This document shows, piece after piece, positions 54,215 through 63,691 of a stretch of 64,000 nucleotides of DNA. The DNA is taken from assembly GCF_014779665.1 (NCBI RefSeq), contig NZ_JACXYY010000002.1:372001-436000 (forward strand). Reading direction: 5' to 3'. A program made the position numbers and the translations under genes. Numbering within the stretch: position 1 is the stretch's first letter; each line of letters begins with the position of its first letter. A model generated the notes under the pieces. The model searched no databases and had not been told where the DNA came from. It worked only from the letters and a program-made list of their open reading frames with translations. The DNA is from Nocardioides hwasunensis. GTDB taxonomy: Bacteria; Actinomycetota; Actinomycetes; Propionibacteriales; Nocardioidaceae.

Positions 54215-54721
54215 CTAGGCGTTCGGGGGCCGCACGCGGCGCTGGGTCGTCGCACGTCCGCGGTGCGCGACCTCGATGCGGCTGCTCTCGCGGTCGGCGG
54301 CGGCGCCGGACACGGTGATCGTGACGAGGCCGTCCTCGAACGCCGCCTCGATGTCGTCGGCCGTGACGGCCTCCGGGAGGGTGATCGAGCGGCGGAACTC
54401 GCCGTAGTAGCGCTCGCGGACGAGGAACGCCGAGGCGTCCTGGCCGTCCTCGTCGGCGTGCCGCACCCCGGAGACGGTGAGCACGCCGTGGCTGAACCTG
54501 AGGTCGACGTCGGCCGGGTCCACCCCGGCGAGCTCGATCCGGATCACCAGGTCGTCGCCGGCCGCGAGGATGTCGGTGCTCGGCACCCAGGCCGAGGCGT
54601 GGGTGCGCTCGGCGACCTCGCCGGTCGCCTCCACGGTGCCGTGCATGCCGAGGGAGCGCAGCCGCGACAGCTCGCTGACGAAGTCGGTCACGCCCTCGAA
54701 GGGATTGCGGCGGTCGGGCAT
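54215..54721 (-). CDS. Hsp20/alpha-crystallin-family small heat shock protein
   Basis: 168 residues. ATP-independent chaperone of the small heat shock protein type. The alpha-crystallin core runs from about ASAWVPSTDILAAGDDLVIR to TVSGAAADRES. Diagnostic pieces are IELAGVDPADVDLRFSHGVL, ERYYGEFRRSITLPEAV and the AAFEDGLVTITVSG strand. The C-terminal IxI/V anchoring motif is not evident; the tail is basic (RGRATTQRRVRPP). It is not in an operon with its neighbours. No HAIR element or CIRCE was seen upstream. Confidence 0.87.
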   Translation of the reverse strand: MPDRRNPFEGVTDFVSELSRLRSLGMHGTVEATGEVAERTHASAWVPSTDILAAGDDLVIRIELAGVDPADVDLRFSHGVLTVSGVRHADEDGQDASAFLVRERYYGEFRRSITLPEAVTADDIEAAFEDGLVTITVSGAAADRESSRIEVAHRGRATTQRRVRPPNA

Positions 54722-54770
54722 CGGCTCTGCTCCTGCTCTCGGGGTGCGTGCGGTGGCGCGGCGGTGGGGT

Positions 54771-55709
54771 CTAGCGGTTGCGCAGGGGCGTCATCAGGCC
54801 GACGCGGCGCAGGAACGACCGGGCGACGTCGCTCTCGCTGCGGCCGTCGGTGACCTCGGCGTTCATCTCGACCATGGCGTCCTCGCTCAGCTCGGAGTTC
54901 ACGGTGTCGATGACGTTCATGAAGGCCTCGGAGTCGATCGAGGCGAGCTTGTCCTCGTCGACGACCATCACGACGTTCTGCGAGCCGAAGAGCAGCTCGG
55001 GGTCCTCGAGCAGGGTGTACTTCCCGCCGCTGAGCTGCGGGTCGGTGGTGAAGGCGTCGACGGCCTGGGCGTCGCCGTCGTCGAGCATCGCGTACTGCTC
55101 GCCCAGCTCGGCCGGCACGAACTCGGCGTTGTCGAGGCCGTAGACGTCGCGCAGCCCGGTGAGGCCGAGCTGGAGGTCCTCGAACTCCGGGCGGGCACCG
55201 AGCACGAAGGAGTCGAGGTCGCCCAGGTCGCCGATCGAGGAGAGGCCGTTGTCCTCGGCGAAGGCGTCGGCCACCGCGATGGCGTCCTTGTTCTGGAAGG
55301 GCGTCTGCTCGCTGACGACCATGCCCTGGCCCTCGTAGTAGTCCCGGACCGCGTCGTAGGTCGCCGTGGGATCGAGCCCGGTCACCTCCTGGTCGGCCAC
55401 GATCGAGAGCACGGTGCCGGTGTAGGCGACGTAGCCGTCGACGTCGCCGTCGCGCAGCGCCTGGTCGAGGTCCTCCGCCGGGCCGACGGCCTTGCGCAGG
55501 TTGACGGCGTAGCCGTTGACGGCCAGCGCCTGGCGCCACAGCTCGCCCAGGACGAGTGCCTCGGGGAACTCCTGGGTGCCGATGGTGACGCGCAGGGTCG
55601 CGCCCTGCGGCTGCTGGGAGGCGTCGCGCTCGGTGTTGGCCCCGCAGGCGCCGAGCGCCAGCGTGGCGAGCACGACCAGGGCGAGGAGCGGGGACGTACG
55701 TCGGCTCAC
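54771..55709 (-). CDS. Glycine betaine/quaternary amine ABC-type substrate-binding lipoprotein
   Basis: 312 residues from a GTG whose first bases overlap the BCCT stop. Lipobox LATLALGACG gives an anchored, exported protein. The mature part is OpuAC/ProX-like: LRVTIGTQEFPEALVLGELW, GDVDGYVAYTGTVLSIVAD, VVSEQTPFQNKDAIAVADAF, GKYTLLEDPELLFGSQNVVM, and a late VSELSEDAMVEMN block. No ABC permease or ATPase gene lies near. Instead it is coupled to a BCCT carrier, which normally works without a binding protein. Its job may be to sense or deliver betaine-like ligands. Confidence 0.82.
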   Translation of the reverse strand: MSRRTSPLLALVVLATLALGACGANTERDASQQPQGATLRVTIGTQEFPEALVLGELWRQALAVNGYAVNLRKAVGPAEDLDQALRDGDVDGYVAYTGTVLSIVADQEVTGLDPTATYDAVRDYYEGQGMVVSEQTPFQNKDAIAVADAFAEDNGLSSIGDLGDLDSFVLGARPEFEDLQLGLTGLRDVYGLDNAEFVPAELGEQYAMLDDGDAQAVDAFTTDPQLSGGKYTLLEDPELLFGSQNVVMVVDEDKLASIDSEAFMNVIDTVNSELSEDAMVEMNAEVTDGRSESDVARSFLRRVGLMTPLRNR

Positions 55710-57271
55710 GAGGCGTCTCCCGACCGCGCCGGCGCCTCGACGGCCACGTCGTCCGCTGACCCGTCGGGTGGATCGGTGCGGGTCTCCTCGCGTAGCGCCT
55801 TGAGCCAGCACCAGGCGACACCCACGAGCACGAACGTGAAGGGAACCGAGCCCAGCACGGCTGCCTGTTGCAGTGCGGTCAACCCCCCGACCAGCAGCAT
55901 CGCGCACGCGATGCCGCCCATCAGGACGCCCAGCACGATGACGACGAACTTCGACGGCGCGATCGACCCGCGCGAGGCCATCGTCGCCATCACCACCGAG
56001 GCGGCGTCGGCGCCGCTGATGAAGAAGAGCGCGATCAGCACGATGCAGAGGAACGAGCTGATCGCCGACAGGGGCAGTGCGTCGAGGGCGGTGAAGAGGA
56101 CGAGCTCGGGTGTGTCCAGCGAGCCGACGATGTCGGCCCGGCCGCTGCGCTGCAGCTCGATGCCGACGCCGCCGACGACGGCGAACCACAGGAAGCCGAA
56201 GCCGGTCGGGGCCGCCGCGACGCCGATGATGAACTCGCGGATCGTGCGACCGCGCGAGATGCGCGCCACGAACATGCCGACGAAGGGTGCCCACGAGACC
56301 CACCAGGCCCAGTAGAAGATCGTCCAGCCGGCCATCCACTGCTCGTCGCCGACCCCGGTCTGGAGCGACATCGGCAGCACCTGCAGGACGTAGTTGCCGA
56401 TCGACTCGATGCCCTGCGAGATGACGAGCACGGTCGAGCCGCCGACCACCAGGAAGAAGAGGAAGAGGCCGATGGTGGCGAAGGACCCCATGTTGGCCAG
56501 GAAGTTGATGCCCTTCTCGACCCCGGACGTCGCCGAGACCACGAACAGCAGGGTCACCATGACGATCACGATCACCGTGACTGCGTTGGACTTCGGGATT
56601 CCGAAGAGATAGTTCAGACCGCTGTTCAGCTGGAGCCCGTTGAGGCCGAGCGCCGTGGCGGTGCCGAAGAGGGTGGCGACGATGGCCAGCGCGTCCACGA
56701 GCCGGCCGAGCGGCTTGGTGGAGGCATCGGGGCCGAGGACCGGGGTGAAGGTCGAGCTCACCAGGACCGGCAGGCCCTTGCGGAAGCTGAAGAAGGCCAT
56801 CGCGCCGCCCATGACGGCGTACATCGCCCAGCCGTTGAAGCCCCAGTGGAAGTAGGAGTAGCGCAGCGCGACCAGCGCGGCGGCCTCGGACTCGGGGTCG
56901 GCCAGGCCGTGCGGCGGCGAGGTCCAGTGGGAGACCGGCTCGGCCACGCCGTAGAAGAGCAGGCCCGCGCCCAGCCCGGCGGCGAACATCATCGAGACCC
57001 AGGAGAACGTGCTGAACTCGGGGCGCGAGTCGTCGGGTCCGAGGCGGAGGCGGCCCCAGGGGTGGAGCACCAGGAAGATGCAGAGCACCAGCACGGAGAA
57101 GGCGATCAGGATGAACGCCCAGCCGAAGTTGCCGATCACCCAGTCGAGCGCGGTCTTCATCACCGTGCCCAGGCTCGACGGGCCGAGCAGGCCCCAGCCG
57201 ACGAACACCGCGATCAGTCCGGCCGAGCCCCAGAAGACGACCGGGTCGACGTCCTTGAGCATGCGCTTCAT
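55706..57271 (-). CDS. BCCT-family betaine/choline/carnitine transporter
   Basis: 521 residues with 12 helices. The signature region GWTIFYWAWWVSWAPFVGMF followed by ARISRGRTIREFI identifies the family and holds the Trp box that binds the quaternary amine. Another mark is FHWGFNGWAMYAVMGGAMAF, with SFRKGLPVLVSS. It imports betaine-like solutes with sodium or protons; many relatives are osmo-regulated. The C-terminus is short (KALREETRTDPPDGSADD), so a long osmosensing tail is absent. ggggag-type ggg agacccg precedes ATG 57271. The binding-protein gene overlaps its stop. Confidence 0.9.
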   Translation of the reverse strand: MKRMLKDVDPVVFWGSAGLIAVFVGWGLLGPSSLGTVMKTALDWVIGNFGWAFILIAFSVLVLCIFLVLHPWGRLRLGPDDSRPEFSTFSWVSMMFAAGLGAGLLFYGVAEPVSHWTSPPHGLADPESEAAALVALRYSYFHWGFNGWAMYAVMGGAMAFFSFRKGLPVLVSSTFTPVLGPDASTKPLGRLVDALAIVATLFGTATALGLNGLQLNSGLNYLFGIPKSNAVTVIVIVMVTLLFVVSATSGVEKGINFLANMGSFATIGLFLFFLVVGGSTVLVISQGIESIGNYVLQVLPMSLQTGVGDEQWMAGWTIFYWAWWVSWAPFVGMFVARISRGRTIREFIIGVAAAPTGFGFLWFAVVGGVGIELQRSGRADIVGSLDTPELVLFTALDALPLSAISSFLCIVLIALFFISGADAASVVMATMASRGSIAPSKFVVIVLGVLMGGIACAMLLVGGLTALQQAAVLGSVPFTFVLVGVAWCWLKALREETRTDPPDGSADDVAVEAPARSGDAS

Positions 57272-57445
57272 CGGGTCTCCCGCCCGCAGGTACGGGCGAG
57301 GGCTCACCCGAGATCGATCCACCTTGGTGGGGCGGCGGGCGCCGTGTCAATGGCATTGTCCACTCGTTGAGTCGACTTTGATGTCGGCCGTCGAGTGAGA
57401 CCTATCCCATAAGCCCACGCGGTGCCGGGCGGGTGACGAGCGTCC

Positions 57446-57451
57446 TATTGT
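57446..57451 (+). promoter_or_regulatory. -10 box TATTGT of the mutA-mutB-meaB operon
   Basis: TATTGT ends 6 nt before ATG 57458. Confidence 0.45.
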
Positions 57452-57457
57452 GCGCTC

Positions 57458-59254
57458 ATGACCGACGTCGCCGGTGGACTGGACGAGCCCGAGGAGCTGC
57501 AGCCCGAGGAGGGCTCGCTCCGCCTCGTGGGCGAGGGCGACTCGTACGACGTCGCCGCGTGGGAGGCAGCCACGGCCGCGGTGCTGCGCAAGGCGCGCCG
57601 CCTCGGCGAGGACGCCCCTGACGCCGACGTCTGGTCCGCGCTGACCCGCACCACCCTCGACGGCATCGCCGTCGCACCGATCGGCCAGGCCTCCGACCTC
57701 GAGGGCCTCACCACCGCCGGCCGGCCCGCCCGTGCAGGCGCCTGGGACGTGCGTACGTCGCTGGTCGGCGACGACGCGGCCGCGGTCAACGAGGCGGCGC
57801 TGGTCGACCTCGACAACGGCGCCACCTCGCTCCACCTCGACCTCGCCCACGGCACCGACCTGGCCGCGGCGCTGCGAGGTGTGCTGCTCGACCTGGCCCC
57901 GGTCACCCTGGAGCGGCCCGACGCCACACAGTCCGAGGCCCTGGCCCGGCTGCTCGAGGAGACGCCCGGCGACCCCCACCCCGGCAGCAACCTCTCGGCC
58001 GACCCGGCGACGGCCCTGGCCCTCGGCGACGGCGTGGACGACGGCAGCACCCTCGTCGAGGGGTTCGTCGCGACCGTGCGGCGCGCGCAGGCGCTCGGCG
58101 TGCTCGGTGCCGTCGTGGACGGCACCGCCCTGCACGACCTCGGTGCGAGCGACGCGCAGGAGCTGGGCTGGACGATGGCCGTCGGCGTGCACTACCTGCG
58201 CCTGTTGACCGAGGCCGGACTCCCGGTCGACGAAGCCGCCGGACTGATCGAGTTCCGCTATGCCGCGAGCGACGAGCAGTTCCCCACGATCGCCAAGCTG
58301 CGCGCCGCCCGCCGGCTGTGGGCGCGGGTGCTCGAGGCGTCCGACTGCTCCGACGTCCCGCAGCGCCAGCACGTCGTGACCAGCCGCGCGATGATGGGCA
58401 AGGTCGATCCCTGGGTCAACATGCTGCGCGGCACCGTCGCAGCCTTCGCCGCCGGCGTGGGTGGCGCCGACGCGATCACCGTCGTGCCGTTCGACGAGCG
58501 TCTCGGCCAGCCCGACGCGCTGGGTCGACGGATCGCCCGCAACACCTCCTCCCTGCTGATCGAGGAGTCGCACGTCGCCGCGGTCACCGACCCGGCCGGC
58601 GGCTCCTACGCAGTCGAGAGGCTCACCGATGACCTCGCCGTCGCCGGCTGGGCCGAGCTCGGCCGGATCGAGTCCGACGGTGGCGTCGGCCAGCAGGCCG
58701 CGGCGGGCGTGAAGGAGCGGGTGTCCGCTGTCCGGGCCGAGCGCGAGGCCGGGATCGCCGACCGCTCACGCCCGCTGACGGGCATCTCGGAGTTCCCGAA
58801 CCTCGCCGAGACCCTGCCCGAGCGCGAGCCGTGGAGCCGTGCGGGCGTGCACTACGGCCAGGCCTACGAGGACATGCGCGCGGCACCCGCGGTGCAGCCG
58901 GTCTTCCTCGCCACGATGGGCACGGTGGCGGCCCACACGGCCCGCGCCACCTTCGCCACCAACCTCCTCGCCGCCGGCGGTGTCGCCGTCGAGGCGGCGG
59001 GCGCCACCTCCGACGTCGCGTCGGTGACGACGGCCTACGCGGGCCAGCCCGTCGTGTGCCTCGCCGGCACCGACGCGGCCTACGCCGAGTGGGGCGCCGA
59101 CCTGGTCGCCGCGCTGCGGGCGGCAGGCGCGGCGTACGTGGTGCTGGCGGGCAAGCCGGGGGAGCGGACCGTGACAGAGGTCGACGACTCGTGCGCCATG
59201 GGAGTCGATGCGCTCGGCTTCCTCGGCCGGATCCGAGAGGAGCTCGCGAAGTGA
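57458..59254 (+). CDS. mutA: Methylmalonyl-CoA mutase small subunit
   Basis: 598 residues. The alpha/beta mutase rearranges (R)-methylmalonyl-CoA to succinyl-CoA; this small subunit is not catalytic. It has a TIM-barrel-like N-terminal domain with [54 protein letters not shown] and [21 protein letters not shown] degenerate B12-like end ([20 protein letters not shown]) lacks the DxHxxG His. The last bases GTGA overlap the mutB start. This points to odd-chain fatty acid or branched amino acid breakdown. Confidence 0.93.
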   Translation: MTDVAGGLDEPEELQPEEGSLRLVGEGDSYDVAAWEAATAAVLRKARRLGEDAPDADVWSALTRTTLDGIAVAPIGQASDLEGLTTAGRPARAGAWDVRTSLVGDDAAAVNEAALVDLDNGATSLHLDLAHGTDLAAALRGVLLDLAPVTLERPDATQSEALARLLEETPGDPHPGSNLSADPATALALGDGVDDGSTLVEGFVATVRRAQALGVLGAVVDGTALHDLGASDAQELGWTMAVGVHYLRLLTEAGLPVDEAAGLIEFRYAASDEQFPTIAKLRAARRLWARVLEASDCSDVPQRQHVVTSRAMMGKVDPWVNMLRGTVAAFAAGVGGADAITVVPFDERLGQPDALGRRIARNTSSLLIEESHVAAVTDPAGGSYAVERLTDDLAVAGWAELGRIESDGGVGQQAAAGVKERVSAVRAEREAGIADRSRPLTGISEFPNLAETLPEREPWSRAGVHYGQAYEDMRAAPAVQPVFLATMGTVAAHTARATFATNLLAAGGVAVEAAGATSDVASVTTAYAGQPVVCLAGTDAAYAEWGADLVAALRAAGAAYVVLAGKPGERTVTEVDDSCAMGVDALGFLGRIREELAK

Positions 59255-61419
59255 GCATCCCGAAGAACTTCGCCGAGGTGGGCCTCGGCTTCGACACGCC
59301 TCGTTCCTCGGCGGCTCGACCGGCGGCCCAGTCCGAGCCGTGGGCGAGCCCGGAGGGGATCGACATCCTCCCGGTCTACGGACCCGAGCACCTCGCGGGC
59401 CTCGACGGCCTCGACACCTGGCCGGGCATCGCGCCGTTCCTGCGCGGGCCCTACCCGACGATGTACACGACCCAGCCGTGGACGATCCGGCAGTACGCCG
59501 GCTTCTCCACCGCGGAGGCGTCCAACGCGTTCTACCGCCGCAACCTCGCGGCCGGCCAGAAAGGGCTGAGCGTCGCCTTCGACCTCGCCACCCACCGCGG
59601 CTACGACTCCGACCACCCGCGGGTGCGCGGCGACGTCGGCATGGCCGGCGTGGCGATCGACTCGATCTACGACACCCGCACCCTCTTCGACGGCATCCCG
59701 CTCGACGAGATGTCGGTGTCGATGACGATGAACGGCGCGGTGCTGCCGGTGCTCGCGCTCTACATCGCGGCGGCCGAGGAGCAGGGGGTGAAGCCGGAGC
59801 AGCTCGCGGGGACCATCCAGAACGACATCCTCAAGGAGTTCATGGTCCGCAACACCTACATCTACCCGCCGTCGCCGAGCATGCGGATCATCAGCGACAT
59901 CTTCGCCTACACCTCGCAGAAGATGCCCCGCTTCAACTCGATCTCGATCTCCGGCTACCACATCCAGGAGGCCGGTGCGACGGCCGACCTCGAGCTGGCG
60001 TACACGCTGGCCGACGGCGTGGAGTACATCCGCGCGGGCCTCGAGACCGGGATGACCATCGACCAGTTCGCGCCGCGGCTGTCGTTCTTCTGGGCCATCG
60101 GGATGAACTTCTTCATGGAGGTCGCCAAGATGCGCGCGGCCCGGGCGCTGTGGGCGCGGCTCGTCGATGACTTCGACCCGCAGAACCCCAAGTCGCGCTC
60201 GCTGCGCACGCACAGCCAGACCTCGGGCTGGTCGCTCACCGCGCAGGACGTCTTCAACAACGTCGGGCGCACCTGCATCGAGGCGATGGCGTCCACGCAG
60301 GGCCACACGCAGTCGCTGCACACGAACGCCCTCGACGAGGCCATCGCGCTGCCGACCGACTTCTCCGCGCGCATCGCCCGCAACACCCAGCTGCTGCTGC
60401 AGCAGGAGTCGGGCACCACCGAGATCATCGACCCGTGGGCCGGCTCCTACTACGTGGAGAAGCTCACCCACGACCTCGCCGAGCGCGCGTGGGCGCACAT
60501 CCAGGAGGCCGAGCGCGCCGGTGGCATGGCCGCGGCGATCGAGCAGGGCATCCCGAAGATGCGCATCGAGGAGGCGGCCGCCCGCACCCAGGCGCGGATC
60601 GACTCCGGCAGCCAGAAGGTCATCGGCGTCAACACCTTCCGCCTCGCCGCCGAGGACAAGCTCGACGTGCTCCGCGTGGACAACGACGACGTCTACCGCC
60701 AGCAGGTCGCCAAGCTCGAGCGGCTGCGCGCCGAGCGCGACGACGACGACGTACGCCGGGCGCTGGAGGCGCTGACCAACAGCGCCGAGCGCGGCCCGGT
60801 CGGCGGCGGCTCCCTCGACGGCAACCTCCTCGCGCTGGCCGTCGACGCGGCCCGCGCGAAGGCCACGGTCGGGGAGATCTCCGACGCGCTGGAGAAGGTC
60901 TACGGCCGCCACCAGGCGGTCATCCGTACGATCAGCGGCGTGTACCGCGACGAGGCAGGCGCCGCCGAGGGCAGTGCCGTTGCTGCCGTGCTCGCCGCGA
61001 CCGAGGAGTTCGAGGCCGAGGAGGGTCGCCGCCCGCGCATCCTCGTCGCCAAGATGGGCCAGGACGGCCACGACCGCGGTCAGAAGGTCGTGGTCACGGC
61101 GTTCGCCGACCTCGGCTTCGACGTCGACGTGGGGCCGCTCTTCTCGACGCCCGAGGAGGTCGCCCAGCAGGCGATCGACGCCGACGTGCACATCGTCGGG
61201 GTGTCCTCGCTCGCGGCCGGGCACCTGACCCTGCTGCCCGCGCTCAAGCAGGCGCTGGCCGACCAGGGCCGGCCCGACATCATGATCGTCATCGGCGGCG
61301 TGATCCCGCCCGACGACGTGCCCACGCTCAAGGAGATGGGTGCCGCGGCGGTCTTCCTGCCCGGCACCGTGATCGCGGAGTCCGCGCTCGACCTGCTGGC
61401 GCGGCTGCGCTCGGAGTGA
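59251..61419 (+). CDS. mutB: Methylmalonyl-CoA mutase large subunit, cobalamin-dependent
   Basis: 722 residues, the catalytic subunit. The substrate barrel includes [40 protein letters not shown], and [20 protein letters not shown]; the radical-chemistry Tyr lies in MYTTQPW. The C-terminal B12 domain has the DxHxxG motif ([13 protein letters not shown]) and the S(x)L / GG pattern in [20 protein letters not shown] and [12 protein letters not shown]. It starts with GTG 59251 overlapping the mutA stop, so the 1:1 partner is coupled. Confidence 0.95.
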   Translation: MSIPKNFAEVGLGFDTPRSSAARPAAQSEPWASPEGIDILPVYGPEHLAGLDGLDTWPGIAPFLRGPYPTMYTTQPWTIRQYAGFSTAEASNAFYRRNLAAGQKGLSVAFDLATHRGYDSDHPRVRGDVGMAGVAIDSIYDTRTLFDGIPLDEMSVSMTMNGAVLPVLALYIAAAEEQGVKPEQLAGTIQNDILKEFMVRNTYIYPPSPSMRIISDIFAYTSQKMPRFNSISISGYHIQEAGATADLELAYTLADGVEYIRAGLETGMTIDQFAPRLSFFWAIGMNFFMEVAKMRAARALWARLVDDFDPQNPKSRSLRTHSQTSGWSLTAQDVFNNVGRTCIEAMASTQGHTQSLHTNALDEAIALPTDFSARIARNTQLLLQQESGTTEIIDPWAGSYYVEKLTHDLAERAWAHIQEAERAGGMAAAIEQGIPKMRIEEAAARTQARIDSGSQKVIGVNTFRLAAEDKLDVLRVDNDDVYRQQVAKLERLRAERDDDDVRRALEALTNSAERGPVGGGSLDGNLLALAVDAARAKATVGEISDALEKVYGRHQAVIRTISGVYRDEAGAAEGSAVAAVLAATEEFEAEEGRRPRILVAKMGQDGHDRGQKVVVTAFADLGFDVDVGPLFSTPEEVAQQAIDADVHIVGVSSLAAGHLTLLPALKQALADQGRPDIMIVIGGVIPPDDVPTLKEMGAAAVFLPGTVIAESALDLLARLRSE

Positions 61420-61426
61420 CCGCCTG

Positions 61427-62479
61427 ATGGCCCGGCCCTCCCGAGTGGTCGACGTCGCGGCGCTGGTCGAGGGCGTCCGCTCCGGCCGGCGTGCCGACGT
61501 CGCGCGCGCCATCACGCTGGTCGAGTCCTCCCGCGCCGAGCACCGGGCGGCCGCGCGCGAGCTGCTGACCTCGCTCGCCGACGTGCCGGTCGAGCAGCGA
61601 GCGCCGGCGAGCGTGTCGAGACCCGCGTCGCGGCCCGGCCTCGCCACCCGGGTCGGCATCTCCGGCGTGCCCGGCGTCGGCAAGTCCACCTTCATCGAGT
61701 CCCTCGGCACCCGCCTGACCGCGGCCGGCCACCGGGTCGGCGTGCTCGCCGTGGACCCGTCGTCGGTGCGCACCGGTGGCTCGGTGCTCGGAGACAAGAC
61801 CCGCATGGCCGCGCTGTCGGTCGACCCGAACGCCTTCATCCGGCCCTCGCCGGCGGCCGGCACGCTCGGTGGCGTCGCCCGCGCGACCACGCAGGCGATG
61901 CTGGTGCTGGAGGCGGCGGGCTACGACGTCGTGCTGGTCGAGACGGTCGGCGTCGGGCAGTCGGAGGTGACGGTGGCCGGGATGGTCGACACGTTCCTCT
62001 TCCTCACCATTGCCCGCACCGGCGACCAGCTCCAGGGCATCAAGAAGGGCATCCTCGAGATCGCCGACGTGGTCGCGGTCAACAAGGCCGACGCGCAGGG
62101 AGGCGACCACGAGTCCGAGGCCCGGGTGGCCGCGCGCGAGCTCGCCGGGGCGTTGCGACTGGTGCGCGGGCACGCGGAGTGGGCGCCGCCGGTCGTGACC
62201 TGCTCGGGGCTGACCGGGGTCGGCGTCGACGACGTCTGGGACCGCGTCGGACAGCACCGCGAGCACCTCGGCGTCGACGGGCTCGCGCACAAGCGCGCCG
62301 CGCAGCAGCTCGAGTTCACCTGGGCACTGGTCCGGGACGAGCTCGACGAGCGGCTGCGCTCCTCCACCGGCGTCGCGGCGGTGCGTGACGACGTACGGCG
62401 TGCCGTGCTCGCCGGAGACCTGCCGGCCCCACTGGCCGCGGACCGGATCCTCGCCGCCTACGACGGTGACGCGAACTAG
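61427..62479 (+). CDS. meaB: MeaB-type GTPase chaperone of methylmalonyl-CoA mutase
   Basis: 350 residues. G3E-family GTPase that guards and reloads the mutase with adenosylcobalamin. Walker A is GISGVPGVGKSTFIESLG. Other G motifs are the DPSSVRTGGSVLGDKTRM block, VVLVETVGVGQSEV (Mg2+ Asp/Glu with switch), and VVAVNKADAQGGD (NKxD). The MeaB C-terminal dimerisation part follows. It begins 7 bp after mutB and is part of the same operon. Its TAG stop starts the -10 box TAGACT of the next gene. Confidence 0.93.
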   Translation: MARPSRVVDVAALVEGVRSGRRADVARAITLVESSRAEHRAAARELLTSLADVPVEQRAPASVSRPASRPGLATRVGISGVPGVGKSTFIESLGTRLTAAGHRVGVLAVDPSSVRTGGSVLGDKTRMAALSVDPNAFIRPSPAAGTLGGVARATTQAMLVLEAAGYDVVLVETVGVGQSEVTVAGMVDTFLFLTIARTGDQLQGIKKGILEIADVVAVNKADAQGGDHESEARVAARELAGALRLVRGHAEWAPPVVTCSGLTGVGVDDVWDRVGQHREHLGVDGLAHKRAAQQLEFTWALVRDELDERLRSSTGVAAVRDDVRRAVLAGDLPAPLAADRILAAYDGDAN

Positions 62480-62482
62480 ACT
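62477..62482 (+). promoter_or_regulatory. -10 box TAGACT overlapping the meaB stop codon
   Basis: The meaB TAG (62477-62479) is its first half. It ends 9 nt before ATG 62492, spaced like the pcrA box. Confidence 0.45.
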
Positions 62483-62491
62483 GGGCAGGTC

Positions 62492-63685
62492 ATGCCTTCC
62501 CAACCAGCATCAGCTGCCACCGCCGTCATCGCCGAGGTCGTCGACAAGCACGCCGACGACCTCGTTGCGTTGCGGCGTGATCTCCACGCCCACCCCGAGC
62601 TGAGCTGGAAGGAGGACCGCACCTCCGAGGCGGTCGAGTCCGCCCTCGCCGGCTCCGGCTGGCGGGTCACCCGACCCGAGGGCGGGGGAGTGCTGGCCGA
62701 CATCGGCGCCGACGGCCCGCTCGTCGCGCTGCGCGCGGACCTCGACGCGCTCCCGGTCGACGACCTCACCTCTGACCCGTGGAAGAGCACCCAGCCCGGT
62801 GTCGCCCACGCGTGCGGACACGACGTGCACACCGCCGGGCTCGTCGGCGCCGGGCTGGCGCTCGCGGAGGTCGCGGCCCGCGGCCTGCTGCCCGGACGGG
62901 TGCGACTGATGTTCCAGCCCGCCGAGGAGGTCATGCCCGGCGGTGCGCTGCACCTCATCTCGGAGGGCGCGCTCGACGGCGTCTCCCACGTCTTCGGCCT
63001 GCACTGCGACCCCAGCCTCGACGTCGGTCAGATCGGGCTGCGCGAGGGGCCGCTCACCGGTGCCGCCGACGCGCTGACCATCCGGCTGTCCGGCCAGGGC
63101 GGGCACACCTCGCGCCCGCACCTGACCGAGGACCTCACCTTCGCGCTCGGCAAGGTCATCACCGAGCTGCCCGCGATCCTCAGCCGCCGCCTCGACCCGC
63201 GCGCCGGCGTGAGCGTCGTGTGGGGCATGGTCCGCGCCGGCTCGACGCACAACGTGATCCCGCACGGCGGCGTCGTCGCCGGCACCGTCCGGATGCTCGA
63301 CGCGGTCGCCTGGAGCGAGGCCGAGCACCTGATCCGCCAGCTGATCACCACCATCATCGCGCCCTACGGCGTCGCCGCCGAGGTGACCTACCAGCGCGGT
63401 GTCCCGCCGGTGGTCAACCACCCGGTCTCGACGGAGCTGCTCGGCTCGGCGCTCGACACGGTCCTCGGCCCGCAGGGCCACGTCACCACCGCGCAGAGCC
63501 TGGGCGGTGAGGACTTCGGCTGGTACCTCGACTCGGTCCCCGGCGCCATGGCCCGCCTCGGCACCCGCACCCCCGGTGGACCGACCTACGACCTGCACCA
63601 GGGCAACCTCCGCGTCGACGAGGCAGCCACCTGCCTCGCCTCGCGCGTCCTCGCCGAGGCCGCGGTCGGCGCGCTCAGCTCCTGA
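62492..63685 (+). CDS. M20-family amidohydrolase (N-acyl amino acid aminoacylase-like)
   Basis: 397 residues. Metal-dependent amidase of the M20D group, with substrates such as N-acetyl or hippuryl amino acids, or auxin-like conjugates. Metal ligands: VAHACGHDVHTAGLVG (Cys/His pair), FQPAEEVMPGGALHLI (Glu-Glu), FGLHCDPSL (His), and a late His in YDLHQGNLRVD. The inserted dimerisation domain has LSGQGGHTSRPHLTEDLTFA. No signal peptide. It has its own start box and could be read through from mutAB-meaB. Confidence 0.87.
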   Translation: MPSQPASAATAVIAEVVDKHADDLVALRRDLHAHPELSWKEDRTSEAVESALAGSGWRVTRPEGGGVLADIGADGPLVALRADLDALPVDDLTSDPWKSTQPGVAHACGHDVHTAGLVGAGLALAEVAARGLLPGRVRLMFQPAEEVMPGGALHLISEGALDGVSHVFGLHCDPSLDVGQIGLREGPLTGAADALTIRLSGQGGHTSRPHLTEDLTFALGKVITELPAILSRRLDPRAGVSVVWGMVRAGSTHNVIPHGGVVAGTVRMLDAVAWSEAEHLIRQLITTIIAPYGVAAEVTYQRGVPPVVNHPVSTELLGSALDTVLGPQGHVTTAQSLGGEDFGWYLDSVPGAMARLGTRTPGGPTYDLHQGNLRVDEAATCLASRVLAEAAVGALSS

Positions 63686-63691
63686 GCCTGT

